Assembly: GCA_027924585.1 (NCBI GenBank)
Contig: BSBM01000871.1
Coordinates: 744,001 to 808,000 of the forward strand
Origin: Larix kaempferi
Taxonomy: Eukaryota; Streptophyta; Pinopsida; Pinales; Pinaceae
Direction of reading: 5' to 3'
DNA length: 64,000 nt
Positions within the stretch are counted from its first letter, which is position 1, and each line of letters begins with the position of its first letter. The notes under the pieces are model-generated. The model saw nothing but the letters and a program-made list of their open reading frames with translations. It was not told where the DNA came from and ran no database searches. Below are positions 53,769-64,000 of the stretch, piece by piece. The position numbers were made by a program, and so were the translations under genes.

Positions 53769-54575
53769 GAGTATTTTCCTAATGTCGTCTTTTATTCTGG
53801 CTCTATGTCGCACTGATGACCTGAGAGGTGCAATTTTGATTACGACCATTGCTTCCTTTTGTTTCTTTTGCTTCAGAATCTGTATTAAATCTATATTTGG
53901 TGAAGTTTTGTTTATGTTTTTACTGCTTGCTTGGTTGTTACTTTTAACTATTTTTGTTCTTTATTTAACAGACTCGATCAACTTTCCCATAATAACTATT
54001 TTCATGTTGTTATTCCGATTAACCTTATAGTTGTTCTTATTGATGTTCTTAATAGCGGTCCTTATGATGACATCTTCTCTTCGTGTGTTTATGTATGTGA
54101 CATTCTTGTTGATGTATTGATCTTCATTACTGCCATTTTCTTTAGTCTTTATCAAAAGTTCTTTTGTATTTTCTTCCTTTGTGCATATAGCTTCCTTCAG
54201 ATACTTGACTGCATAATTGGCTTGCTTCTTGCTACAATTTTGATCAAGATCCATACTCTCTTCTTGGTTGACATAATAGTTTTTTGTATCTTCCTCCTTA
54301 TCAAATATTTTGTTGTTGGTTTCTTTATTAATAGGATGTGTGGTATATTTGTCTTGCATATTATCTTGATCAATGCCATTACTTTCATCATGGTTGACAT
54401 AATGGTCTACTACATCTTCTTCTTTTACCTCAGTTTTAGTGGCTTCTTCTACGGAATTTTCACATACATTTTCATTTTCTGTAAGTGTTAAATTGTTAAT
54501 AGAATTTTTTATTTCAATTATATCCTTACTGATTTATTCAAAAAGCTTGATCAATTCTTCATTGAATGACGCCAT
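53769..54575 (-). pseudogene. Lys/Asn-rich ORF of E8 (two internal stops)
   Basis: Minus-strand frame from the ATG at 54575 (MASFNEELIKLFE) to the stop beside the hairpin, 269 codons, with TAA at codon 14 and at 53961-53963. It is rich in Lys, Asn, Glu and Ile and has no domain I recognise. The start looks like a helical, coiled-coil Gag N-terminus; the end (KQKKQKEAM, SSVRHRARIKDDIRK) is basic and could bind nucleic acid. The plus-strand open frames here, rich in Phe and Ile, are shadows of this composition. Because the LTRs are young, the stops may predate the last move. Confidence 0.5.
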
Positions 54576-54599
54576 AGGTCTTGTAGAGGGGTATATTTT

Positions 54600-55591
54600 T
54601 TATGTTTTTTTTTGCTTTCCCAACCTTGTACAATAACTTCTTCTTTTTTTTGATAATAATAATATGTATATATTTTTATAATATTATTATTTTTAACAAT
54701 ATTAAAAATAATAATTAGTATTATTAATATTTGAAATTTTTTTAAATATTATAATATTATAATTTTTGTTTGTGTGTAGGGCTGGATACGTGAATGAGAT
54801 TGGTCGTTGGCCGAGAGGACTGGCGGGAGAGGAGAATAGAGGTAGGCGCAGTGGCTAGTAGGGATGGCGTGGGGAAAGTGCAGCAAGGGTGAGAGCGTTG
54901 TGCAATATGGTGGCGGGGGTTGGAGAGGGCGAAGCTTGGGGTGGCAGCGCAGCTGTATGCAGGCGCGAGTTGGGGCAGTCGAGGGCAGACGGTGGAGGTC
55001 ACAGTGTGGTTGGTGATTGTTGGCGTGGGCAGCAACGGGGGAGTGGTGGAAGTGGGGGAATGTTGGAGGATGAGGGGGGTGCTGTGGTAAGTGGCAGTTG
55101 TGGCTGTTGGTGGATTGGAGGAGTCGGGAGGGACAAGCATGGAGGGGACACGATGGAGGTGGAAGGAAGCAGAAGGGTGGGGAAGAGGAGCATGACGAAG
55201 GGGAGCGCGGGGGTGGAGGGTCGCACAAAGGTGCAGGGTTGGAGCGACAAGCAGGAGTGGTGTGGGTGTGGGAGTGCAGGAGGTCGGGTAAGAGTGCAGT
55301 GAGGTAGTGAAGGAAGGTGGATGAAAGAGCATGCAAGGGGAGCGATGGAAGGAAGCACGGGCAGTGGTGAGAGGATGCAGCGATGGTTGTGAGTGATGGG
55401 TGAAGTGGAGTGCATGTGGGAAAGGAGTGCGAAGAGGAAAAAATGAAACGCAGTGAATGGAAGAGTGTGGAGTGGAAGGAGTTAAGGGAGTGATGATGTG
55501 GTGGGAAGAATCCTTTTTATGGGTCAAAAACCCTTTATCCAGAGAAACTCTGATGAAGTGTGGCCAGTAGCTGGAATCCAAAGGGCCGAGA
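54600..55591. other. A/T-rich then G-rich leader of E8
   Basis: 54640-54775 is nearly pure A/T. At about 54778 it changes abruptly to a plus-strand G-rich, C-poor sequence that runs to about 55500, with many GGGG and GTGG runs. The minus strand is open for 282 codons from the primer site (Pro/Ser/Thr/His-rich), but this follows from the base bias. Could be a captured GC-rich host segment. Confidence 0.5.
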
Positions 55592-55604
55592 GGCTCTGAT
55601 ACCA
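55592..55604 (-). other. Primer binding site of E8
   Basis: Minus strand TGGTATCAGAGCC, perfect 13-base initiator tRNA-Met site, two bases from the LTR. Confidence 0.97.
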
Positions 55605-55606
55605 AA

Positions 55607-55812
55607 TGCAGCCGTTCACTAGGTTAATAGTCGAATCCGACTCTCATATTGGATAATAAGTAAGAATAATATATTAGATGATAGAATAAAAGATTACAAT
55701 AAGATGGCCTTTATAAGGCTTGAGGAAGCATATTGAAGGGTTACGCCTTTTCACTAGTAACCTAATAAACTATTAATTTATAATTAATAATATTAATTAA
55801 ATATTCATAACA
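55607..55812 (-). repeat. 5' LTR of E8
   Basis: 206 bp, TGCAGCCGTTCAC to ATTCATAACA, followed by AAGTC. Confidence 0.97.
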
Positions 55813-55869
55813 AAGTCCAGGGATGATACAATCCCATTGCAACATTATCATCATTTATCCCCCTTTCGA

Positions 55870-57060
55870 GGAATGTCCTTTCGAACCACACCAAGATTGT
55901 CACGTAAGTACTCAAACTTCACTCGAGACAAAGGCTTAGTCAACACATCAGCAACTTTCTCATCAGTGCTCACATACTGTAGCTTTATAGATCCCTTCTA
56001 TACCATATGCCATATGTAAAAATACCGTATTTCTATGTGCTTTGACTTGTCATGGAACACTGGGTTCTCCATCATCTTTATACAACTATGGTTGTCACAT
56101 ATAATCACCGTGGTATCCAACTCCAAGTCAAATAGACCTGACATCAAATTTCGGAGCCATATGGCTTCACAACTAGCATAACAAGTTGTTATATACTCTA
56201 CTTCAACTGTACTGAGAGCAACATTGGAGTGCTTCATGTTAAACCATGAGATCATGACAGATCCCAGACAATAACATCCACCTGAGGTGCTCTTCCTGTC
56301 TGAGACAATTCCATCCCAATCTGTATCTGTATAACCATACAATCTGTAGTCATGATATCCAACATAGTATACACCAAATTCTATCGTACCTTTCAGGTAC
56401 CTCATCACATGATTTGCAGCTACCAGTTGAACATGTCTAGGCTCAACTAGATACTGACTTAGGGTGTTCACAAAAAACATATATTTGGCCTGGTATTCAT
56501 CAAATACATCAACGACCCAATAATCCCTCTGTACTAATTCACATCCACTAACTCTGATGATTCATCAACTAAAAACTTCAGGTTGGTATCCATGGGTGTG
56601 GCCATGGCTTTACATTCCAACATATCAAATCCTTTTAGGATTTCCACAGCATATTTTCCCTGGTTGACAAATATTCCTTTCGGGTTCTTCCATACTTCTA
56701 GACCTACAAATAGTGCATCAATTTAAGGTCTTACATCTCAAATTCTTCAACGAGCTTCTTCTTTCATTCTACAATATGTTTCTCATTTCTTGTCAGAAAT
56801 AAATAATCCAGATACAACAATAATATGACAGGTTCATCATCCATAACCTTAAAGTAAAGGTTAGGGTCGTCTTTACTTTTAGTAAATCCCAAGATCTTCA
56901 AAACACTATCTATCCTTCTGTGCCAAGGTCTAGGAACTTGCTTCAATCCATACAGAGCCTTATTCAACTTGCATATGTGAGTCCGTCTGTCTTCAACTTC
57001 AAATACCTGTGGTTATTCTATGTACACTTCATCATCCAGGAAAGTTTCCTTCTTGTTTTC
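55870..57060 (-). pseudogene. RT C-terminal half and RNase H of E7
   Basis: From 57060 downward: ETFLDDEVYIE, KLNKALYGLKQVPRPWHRRID, NLYFKVMDDEP and LLLYLDYLFLTRN, where the usual YVDD box reads YLDY, so one catalytic aspartate is lost. Then the copia RNase H: YLKGTIEFGVYY, GYTDTDWDG, DRKSTSGGCYCLG, SLSTVEVEYI-like and CDNHSCIKMMENPVFHDKSKHI. The end near 55900 has VADVLTKPLS. Several stops. Confidence 0.85.
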
Positions 57061-59713
57061 CTAATGTAACTTTTATTTCATTACTACGGATATCGTGAGT
57101 ATAGCTCTAGTAGAATTTTATCCATCAATTCCCTCTTCATGTGAGAAACTGCAAGCCATGGACCTTTACTTGTACCTCTGTAGTATGTTTGATTTGTAAT
57201 ACTTCATTTTGAACAGTCATCACTTGTTCTTCAGAACAAGTGTTCATCATCCTTCTCTTGTAGATCATAGCACACGATCTTTCCTACAAATCAAATTCAA
57301 TTACAAGATTAGAAACACTTCATAATCATCAAATCATTTCAATGATAACCTTTTATGCATACTGATAGGATTCACATAGTTATGCAACTATCTTGGCCAA
57401 TGCTTTGGCACAACAATTTTCCATATACCGTATGCATACGGTGACTATGTAGATGCCTTCCATCTCTACCAGAACATACTATCAAGAGCATGCACTTCTC
57501 CCAGCATGTTATCAAAGAGGTTTCATTATAGACAAGCAACAATGGAATGTTGTCCAACACTATTGGCTACTTACCCATCATATGCATATTAGTAGTACAC
57601 TGTTCAATTCTATATGAATGCTTACCCTATGCATGATACATTTCCCAATTCTAGGAATACAAATATACATACAACTATTAATATCATTAACTATTCATAT
57701 ATTCAATAAGTAATTCAAATAATTATCTTTTCATGTTTTGTGGGGTTGCCTCTTTGCTTCCTTGGGATTTCCTCCCTCTGGATCTTTGCTTCCTTGAGAT
57801 TTCCTCCCTCTCATGTCATGATAGTATCATGATTTTGTGTCTTTGAGATTTTATCCATCCTGTATCACTATGCACCCTTAAGTGTGCACTAGTTTCATCA
57901 TTGTGTCATCCTCAAGATCTCATACATAATCAAACATTCATTAGTATAATCTCAATAAGATCAAAATTATAATCCTAAATAATCTTAAACATGTACGGTC
58001 ATAATCATTTCATACACAAGTAATTTATCACGAGTGTTAATATTCAAGGTTTCATGGAGTATGTCTTTTACTTAGGCATATCCAGATTTGACCATAGGAT
58101 TTTTCTAGTTTGTCATATCACTAATCAAATTAAGAAACACAATATGCATAAAGTCTTGATTAGCTAAACTCTATCTTCAGGAATAATCATTATCAATCAT
58201 ATGAAAGTATATTTATCTAAGATCCTAACACAAAGTAGGATTCTAACTTGATATAGGAAAACATACATGGATTAGCATGCTTGCTAGTTATGTCTAACAT
58301 ACCCAAACGATATCTTCTTTTTTCTCTTCAATGATTTAGAGACCTTGTGCTAGTAACCTACATCTCTCATAAGTTAAGCATAGTAGAACCAAATCATACA
58401 TACCTCATAAGTAGAGCTTCTATGTGATAAAATACTATGGCTGAGTATTTGTCTTCATGTCATCATGGTCATATATTCTTGATCTAGAACTTGATTTGTC
58501 TTTCTTCATGTACCTTTCATGTTAGCAGACAACATCATCCTCATACAACACTACAAGTGCATTAGTACAATCATAAGTGTCATAACCCTAATCAATGAAT
58601 GTCTTATATCATTCACATGCATTCATACTTTTACTAAGGTGATCAGACAAGTCTAAAATTAATCATGATTGTACTAACCTCAATAATATGAAGACAAACA
58701 TAGCATGAACTTAATCATCAGATAAATAAAACATATTTCAAAACATACATGCATCTCCTCAAGTCATACATGTCGAGATTTCTTGTAGTCTTCTTTATAA
58801 GGGTAAAACCCTAATCGACCAAGGTATATCACTTGTAAACATCTTATATAGATTCATGGTTCTAGGATGATAGAATACCAATTCCATTTAAACCTCCTTC
58901 ATTGCTTCCCTATGAGCCTTCCAACTTTGCTAGGGTTTCTTCTTACTTGTAGAACCTAGAAATCCTAATTTTCAATCTCCTTCCTCCCGCAACATTTTGA
59001 TGGAAGATAATTATCTATGATGAAGAGACTACAAATCCATTTTCAAAGTTTCCAATGTTGAATCAGGTGTCTCCAACATTGTATCATGTCCTGTCATACC
59101 TAAAAAATTGAAAACCCTAAGTGAGAACTTATTCCTTCTCTTCTTTGATTTCCTCCATTGAGCCATTTCAAATGTGCCGTATTATTTATGGTGTATCTTT
59201 GAAATTTAGGATCCTCGGGGTCTGAAACTTCATCCTGTGGTAGCATTACCTATCATATTTCCAACCCCACATATTTTAGCTTCATTGGATTCTCCATGAG
59301 ATATATATGCTAAGTTTCCCAACATGACATGTTTATGGGATGAAACAACATAGTGAACTTGTACAACGTGCCACATGTCATTGTTTCAACTTCGACCTCT
59401 GATATTTGGGCCTATGAAGCTACAGTGCATACCCTAACTTTTACGTTTTATGTAATTCCATTTAGAGGTTCCTAGCCTAAGATATGACCTTTTTTCCTAG
59501 GTCACCTGTTTAAAGTTGCATTCTCGAAGAGGAAAAAACCCTAACTTTTACGGATCATATCTCACAAAGTATAATGAATATGGGGTTGTTTTTGACACAA
59601 GGCACATCTATGTATGATATTCATCATGTAGACGTTTTAGATCCCGAACCCTTGAAAAAAAATATTTATAGTCAAATTTCCACAATGACTAGTTTATGTC
59701 GTCCAGTGGCATC
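57061..59713. other. Unassigned 2.65 kb of E7
   Basis: The place where gag, protease, integrase and the RT start should be. I see no domain. 57730-57812 has two copies of CTTTGCTTCCTTG-GATTTCCTCCCTCT. CCCTAACTTTTACG occurs at about 59430 and 59540. No primer site is seen at 59700-59713. It could be heavily decayed pol, or DNA captured by template switching. Confidence 0.5.
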
Positions 59714-60316
59714 TGTTAAGATTCAATATGCTAAGATAGATAACATCAGTATTCAATTCAATTTCACAACAATAGCATATACAGGATCTTACTGAGAGAA
59801 TAAAAAGAACAACATAAACACAAGAGACACAAATTTATCCTGGGAAACCCTCTAGGGGAAGAAAACCCAGCAAAACTTCCTCAATATAGATGATCAAAAG
59901 TACAAAGAAAAAACCCCAAAAAAGTGCTCCTTCTCCTTGCAGATATCTCTCTCTTGCTCTCTCCTATGCGAATTACACAAGTGAGTGTGTGTGTGAATGA
60001 ATGAACAAATGAGAGAGCCTAGATCTCTATTTATAAATTCACTTCTACTTTAATTTTACAACTTGACATGTCGGCCTCAACTAACTTTACCACTCAACTA
60101 ATGTTTATTGGGCCGACTCCTCTAGGGGACTTAAAAACCCCATTACATTTGACTCTAGGGGGATATATTGCCCCGACTTACAAGGGAGGATTTACCTCAA
60201 TGACTTTACATGACCAAATGTAATAATAACATCCCGAGGGAGGAATAAAACATCTACGAATAAATTACAATAATAAATTACAATAGAATATTCTTCGAAG
60301 TTACAATATTTCAACA
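59714..60316 (-). repeat. 5' LTR of E7
   Basis: 603 bp, TGTTAAGATTCAATATGC to ATTTCAACA, followed by TCATC. Confidence 0.95.
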
Positions 60317-60321
60317 TCATC

Positions 60322-61000
60322 CCCCTCCATGAGTGGCTTCTTATATTATGTACTCCTCATAAATTATTTTTCTAGGAAGTCGTGGATTTATTTCATGAAG
60401 GTTGAAAGTGAAACTCTTAGCAAATTTAAAGAGTTTAAAGCTCTAGTTGAAAATTAGAAAGAAAAGCACATATGTGCATTAAGGTATGATAATGGAGGTG
60501 AATTTGATTCACATGCATTTATTGATCTATGTAGTGATGTAGGAATATGTAGACAGTTAACAGTACCATACAACCCTCAACAAAATGGGGTTTTCGAAAG
60601 GAAGAATAGAACCATATGTGAGGATGCAAAATCCATGATGCATGATCAAGATATGTCTACCTCATTATGGGAAGAAGCCATCCATACAGTTGTGTACATC
60701 CAGAATATAATCCCGCATGCCATTCTAGATGAGAAGACACCAGAAGAAGTGTTTACCGGTGAGAATACAAACATATCACACTTGAGGATCTTCGGGAGCC
60801 CGGTATACATTCATGTATCGAAAGAAAAGATAACAAAGATGGATCCTTCTGGAAAGAAAGGCACCTTTGTGGGTTATAGCGAGTCATCCAAAGCATACCA
60901 AGCATATGTACCCAGTGAGAGACATATTGAATTCAGTCGAGATGTTACCTTCCATGAGGAAGTTGCTTTCAAAAGATCAAAAGAGACTCAATGTGATTCA
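60322..61000 (+). pseudogene. Copia-A(+) integrase core and C-terminus
   Basis: SRKSWIYFMKVESETLSKF, RYDNGGEFDSHAF with the second catalytic aspartate, and PYNPQQNGVFERKN with the glutamate, then TSLWEEAIHTVVYIQN and IFGSPVYIHVSKEK, GTFVGYSESSKAYQAYV. One stop at about 60457. In INYFSRKSW the conserved D of the IDDFSRK motif reads N. From 60635 the frame is open for 338 codons into RT. Confidence 0.9.
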
Positions 61001-61972
61001 GAGATGGAGGATCCTGAGTCTGATTCTTCCCCCTCATATTTTGAGAGGGAGAAAGCAGAATATTCCTCAGATTCATTATCTCCTGAAGAACCAGTAGAAT
61101 TGATTGAGAGGTCAGCTGATGAGCCTCATGCTAAAATAAGATATTCTTGGTGCCGAGACATCTTACAAAATGCAGAGAAACATGGAGCATCAATAGGCTC
61201 ATCCAGAGAGCACAAGCAACCTGACATATATTTAGGGTATGTTGCACTAATGAGTCACATCAGTGATTTCGAACCATCCTCATATGAAGAAGCTACCAAG
61301 CAGCAAGTCTGGAAAGATGCAATGACAGAAGAGTTCAACTCTATAATGAAGAATGTTGTTTGGGAGGTTGTTCCCAAACTTGATGGAAAGTCCATTGTGA
61401 CTTCCAGATGGCTTTACAAGATAAAGCATGTTGCGGATGGTAGGATTGACAAGTATAAAGCCATATTCGTTGCCAGAGGTTTCTCTCAGAAAGAAAGGAT
61501 TGATTATGATGAGACCTTTTCCTCTGTGGCAAGGTACACCATAATCCGAGCAATGATTGAACTTGCATATGTTCTAGGATGGAAACTTCACCGGATGGAT
61601 GTGAATACAACCTTCCTCAATGGTGAGGTTGAGGAAAAGGTTTATATTTAGCATCCTGAAGGATTTGTGGTGTATGGGAAGGAGTCTCATGTTTGAAACC
61701 TAAAGAAATCTCTATATGGGCTTAATCAAGCCTTGAGAGCTTGGTACTCTAGAATTGATAGCTACCTTCAGAAACTAGGTTTCACTAAGAGTGAAGCTGA
61801 TCCAAATTTGTACTTCAAAGTAGTGGAGAAACAATCGTTGATATTGGTTATGTATGTTGATGATTTGTTTCTTAGTGGAGAGGAACATATGATTGCTTGG
61901 TGCAAGAGGGAGCTCACCTCAGAGTTCGAGATGAAATACTTAGGTCTAATGCACTACTTTCTTGGCCTTTAG
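61001..61972 (+). pseudogene. Copia-A(+) linker and reverse transcriptase
   Basis: An acidic Ser-rich linker (SEMEDPESDSSPSYFE) leads to the RT: YEEATKQQVWKDAMTEEF, VVWEVVPKLDGKSIV, SRWLYKIKH, KAIFVARGFSQKERIDYDET, HRMDVNTTFLNGEVEE. Stops at 61649 and 61694 follow, then LKKSLYGLNQALRAWYSRID, DPNLYFKVVEKQ and VMYVDDLFLSG with an intact YVDD box, and KYLGLMHYFLGL. Copia-type RT of normal length. Confidence 0.93.
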
Positions 61973-62753
61973 ATCTGGCAAAGAAAAGATGAAAATTTTC
62001 TGTCTCAAGGGAAGTACACCGTGGATATATTGTGCAGGTTTGGCATGATAGATTGCAAATCTATGACTACACTGATGGTTTCCAATTTGAGGAAACTTCA
62101 TGAGTCATGATCTGGATCAGATCCAGTAGATCCCACTTTGTATATACAACTTATAGGCTCACTAATATACTTGATACATTCAAGGCCTGATATATGATGC
62201 CGTGAGCATTATGAGTAAATTTATGTCTGATCTGAGACACATACACTGGATAGTTGTTAAGCATGTGCTTAGGTACCTTCGAGGTACAGTTTCATATGGA
62301 CTCATATATGCCTCTAGTGGAGGATTCATGTTACTTGGTTATACAAACTTAGGCTGGGCAGGAAGCATTATCCGACTACTTTTATAGCCTAGGATTGGCT
62401 ATGATATCTTGGTCCAGTGGGAAGCAGGGATTTGTATCCCAAAGCACTACCTAAGAAGAATACATAGTTGATAGTGTTGCTTGCCAAGAAGTAGTGTGGC
62501 TCAAAAATCTACTTGCAAGGTTGTTCGGTGAAAAGCTTGAGCCTACAGTTATTAGGTGTGACAATCAGAGTTGCATCAAGCTTTCCAAAAACCCAGTGTT
62601 TCATGACAAGTCGAAGAACATTGAAATGAAGTATCGCTTCATTCGAGACATGGTCCATAAAGGTACAGTAAAAATTCAGTGCATTTCTATTGATGATCAG
62701 ATTGCATATGTGTTAATAAAGCCTATATTAGTGACAAAGTTCAGGTACTTCTG
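61973..62753 (+). pseudogene. Copia-A(+) RNase H
   Basis: After a stop, the connection GKYTVDILCRFGMIDCKS, IQLIGSLIYLIHSRPDI, and the RNase H with VLRYLRGTVSYGLIYAS, LGYTNLGWAGS (D-to-N at the first acidic site, usually YTDADWAG), a frame break, EEYIVDSVACQEVVWLKNLL, IRCDNQSCIKLSKNPVFHDKSK. Ends KFRYF at 62753. A frameshift near 62190 and stops. Confidence 0.9.
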
Positions 62754-62790
62754 AGACAAGCTTGGTATGGAAAAGAATGCCTCTCTCGCT

Positions 62791-62799
62791 AAGAGGGAG
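62791..62799 (+). other. Purine tract of Copia-A(+)
   Basis: AAGAGGGAG directly before the 3' LTR. Confidence 0.9.
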
Positions 62800-64000
62800 T
62801 GTTAAATATACAACATTGGGATACATTCTCCAAACCAATCTTGTGTAGCCAAGATTGATCCTTCTATATAGAGGTGAGAACTTTGATTTCCTTCCATGTA
62901 AAGGTTATTCCTATTGTATAAAGGTAATTTATCAAAGTAATGATTTTGTAAAGGATTGTTGGACAAGGCTCTAGACTTGTGTGTCAAGTCATGATTCCCA
63001 TGTGAACCTTCCGCATAAAGGTATCCATAATATGGACCTCCCGTATAGAGGTGAACCTTTTGTATAAAGGTATCCATGGGATGGACCTCCCATATAGAGG
63101 TGGACCTTCCATATAAAGGTCATGCTTTACTTGTTAAAATTATTTAATGTTGTGTGATGTATTATTAACCATGATTACCAGTTGTTATTAAGTCTCCTTT
63201 AGAGATTGATCACCTCTAAAGTGAATTACTTTAGCATATGATCATTTGGTCCGGAATAATATAATATGATCACATCATCCGATAATTCTTCTTAGTATAA
63301 TGTAATGTGATGGATAATTAAAGTTAGCACACATTGACCATGCAGTAAGATATAAAGAAATAAAATATAAAGCTTAGAGATCAAGATAATTCGAAATTTC
63401 CCGTGCAAACACTTTAGCTAATTAAAGAGAACTCGAATTGTTAAAGCTTCAGTTAAGTATCAATGTATGCCTCAATCAATGCTTCAATTAAAGCATCAGT
63501 TAAATATATGCCTCAATTAACTAAAGAACTCACAGTGGTCACTTCAAGTAAATAAATCAACATGATTTCAGTTAACTAAGTGTTAAATAAGGAGTAGTTA
63601 ACTAAAGTGTTTTCACTTTAGCTAAACTAAAAGACGACACTTTAGTAAATCAAGGATAATCCGTTAAAGAGAGTTAACAAAGTGACAACAAAGAATATGT
63701 AGTTAACTAAGTGGTGAAACTTAAGTTATCAACTTAACTAAGTGGGAAATCTTTCAGTTAAGAGGTGAGTTCATCCTAAGTGACAGCTCAGTGAGATAAA
63801 GTACTGCATGAGAAGTGGGGCACACTTCTGCATGCAAGATTTATACATCCAGCTTGAGGGTGAGTTCATCTGGAAGTTAGAAGATAAAAATAGAAGAGAA
63901 GAATGTATGAATATGTTATATGGGATTGATGAATTCAATGTGAAGTGAATTCTCTTCTCCTTTGAAGGCAAGGGGCTTCTCTTTGTGTGCAGGATATTAT
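62800..64000 (+). repeat. 3' LTR of Copia-A(+), cut by window end
   Basis: TGTTAAATATACAACATTGG start. Uninterrupted copy of the LTR that E5 splits on the left; about 300 more bases are expected to the right. Carries the 16-bp boxes (62860-63120) and the TTAACTAAAGTG hairpin (63598-63625, one mismatch). Confidence 0.97.

Larger units (their letters stand above)
53482..55812 (-). mobile_element. E8: young non-autonomous LTR element (TRIM-like, 2.3 kb)
   Basis: Target duplication AAGTC is perfect (53477-53481, 55813-55817). LTRs of 206 bp at 53526-53731 and 55607-55812 differ at three positions. Primer site and purine tract are in place on the minus strand. The interior holds a Lys/Asn-rich ORF and a G-rich stretch but no enzyme. 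The 3' end (EDKAF codons, hairpin, purine tract) is like E2, so it derives from a chromovirus. It inserted into the E7 minisatellite. 44 extra bases lie between the left target duplication and the left LTR. Confidence 0.93.
52011..60316 (-). mobile_element. E7: rearranged Ty1/copia element (third family)
   Basis: LTRs at 52011-52628 and 59714-60316, target duplication TCATC perfect (52006-52010, 60317-60321), purine tract complement next to the left LTR. On the minus strand, part of RT and RNase H are present (55870-57060). No gag, protease or integrase is recognisable, and 57061-59713 is of unknown origin. No primer site is visible beside the right LTR. E8 is inserted in its 3' part. The element was inserted as a unit, so the rearrangement is likely older than the insertion (inference). 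Confidence 0.9.
40133..64000 (+). mobile_element. Copia-A(+): Ty1/copia element with E5 and E7 inside
   Basis: Plus strand: 5' LTR 40133-50406 (interrupted by E5 at 40531-49285), primer site, gag, protease, integrase (interrupted by E7 at 52011-60316), RT, RNase H, purine tract and 3' LTR from 62800 running off the window. The gag-PR-INT-RT-RH order is the copia order. All domains carry a few stops. Removing E5 and E7 leaves an element close to normal size (about 6.8 kb visible). Confidence 0.95.

Noticed and set aside
53767-54491. Plus-strand Phe/Ile-rich frames that look like a membrane protein
   Set aside because: They mirror the Lys/Asn/Glu-rich frame on the minus strand; the hydrophobic look follows from A/T-rich codons read backwards.
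54757-55605. 282-codon minus-strand frame, Pro/Ser/Thr/His-rich
   Set aside because: It starts inside the primer site with a non-ATG codon, and overlaps open frames on the other strand; base bias explains it. Kept only as a composition finding.
1-64000. tRNA, rRNA or other RNA genes
   Set aside because: I looked for tRNA arms and found only primer sites that mimic tRNA 3' ends; a tRNAscan run would be decisive.

Overview
The window is repeat-rich plant nuclear DNA with no convincing single-copy host gene. It is a nested stack of LTR retrotransposons: Ty1/copia, Ty3/gypsy of Tat and chromovirus type, and non-autonomous LTR elements. Most coding regions are decayed by in-frame stops and frameshifts. 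The plant assignment rests on initiator-tRNA-Met primer sites, Tat elements with a second archaeal-type RNase H, a captured plant mobile domain gene, and chromovirus and copia pol. A very large genome, possibly a gymnosperm, is a plausible guess from the nesting and decay; the sequence does not prove it. || LEFT HALF (1-29418). The host layer is a minus-strand copia element, Copia-A(-). Its 5' LTR is at 27817-29418, gag at 26828-27721, protease and integrase at 18863-19852, and more integrase at 13631-13902. Three elements interrupt it. E1 (window start to 13630) is a minus-strand Tat-like gypsy element carrying an antisense, intron-containing plant mobile domain pseudogene. E2 (13903-18862, TSD ATGCA) is a minus-strand chromovirus whose pol has lost the RT and most of the integrase through deletions that keep frame. 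E6 (19853-26827, TSD CACTT) is a plus-strand element with 1.9 kb LTRs and one long unrecognised ORF instead of gag-pol. || RIGHT HALF (29635-64000). Copia-B (minus strand, LTRs at 29635 and 39031) contains a plus-strand truncated Tat element, Tat-3 (31025 to about 36330). The right LTR of Copia-B is cut at 40132 by a second copia of family A, Copia-A(+), which runs plus-strand from 40133 past the window end. Copia-A(+) is interrupted twice. E5 (40531-49285) is a complete 8.75 kb LTR element without coding capacity (LARD type), inside the 5' LTR. E7 (52011-60316, TSD TCATC) is a rearranged minus-strand copia, inside the integrase. E7 in turn carries E8 (53482-55812, TSD AAGTC), a 2.3 kb non-autonomous element whose 206-bp LTRs differ at only three positions that I can see. 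|| HOW IT WORKS TOGETHER. The layers give a relative order of insertion: Copia-B before Copia-A(+) before E7 before E8, and Copia-A(-) before E1, E2 and E6. Copia-A(+) still shows a full gag-PR-INT-RT-RH order, but with stops. The non-autonomous elements E2, E5, E6 and E8 keep LTRs, a primer site and a purine tract, which fits mobilisation in trans by gypsy-type relatives (inference).
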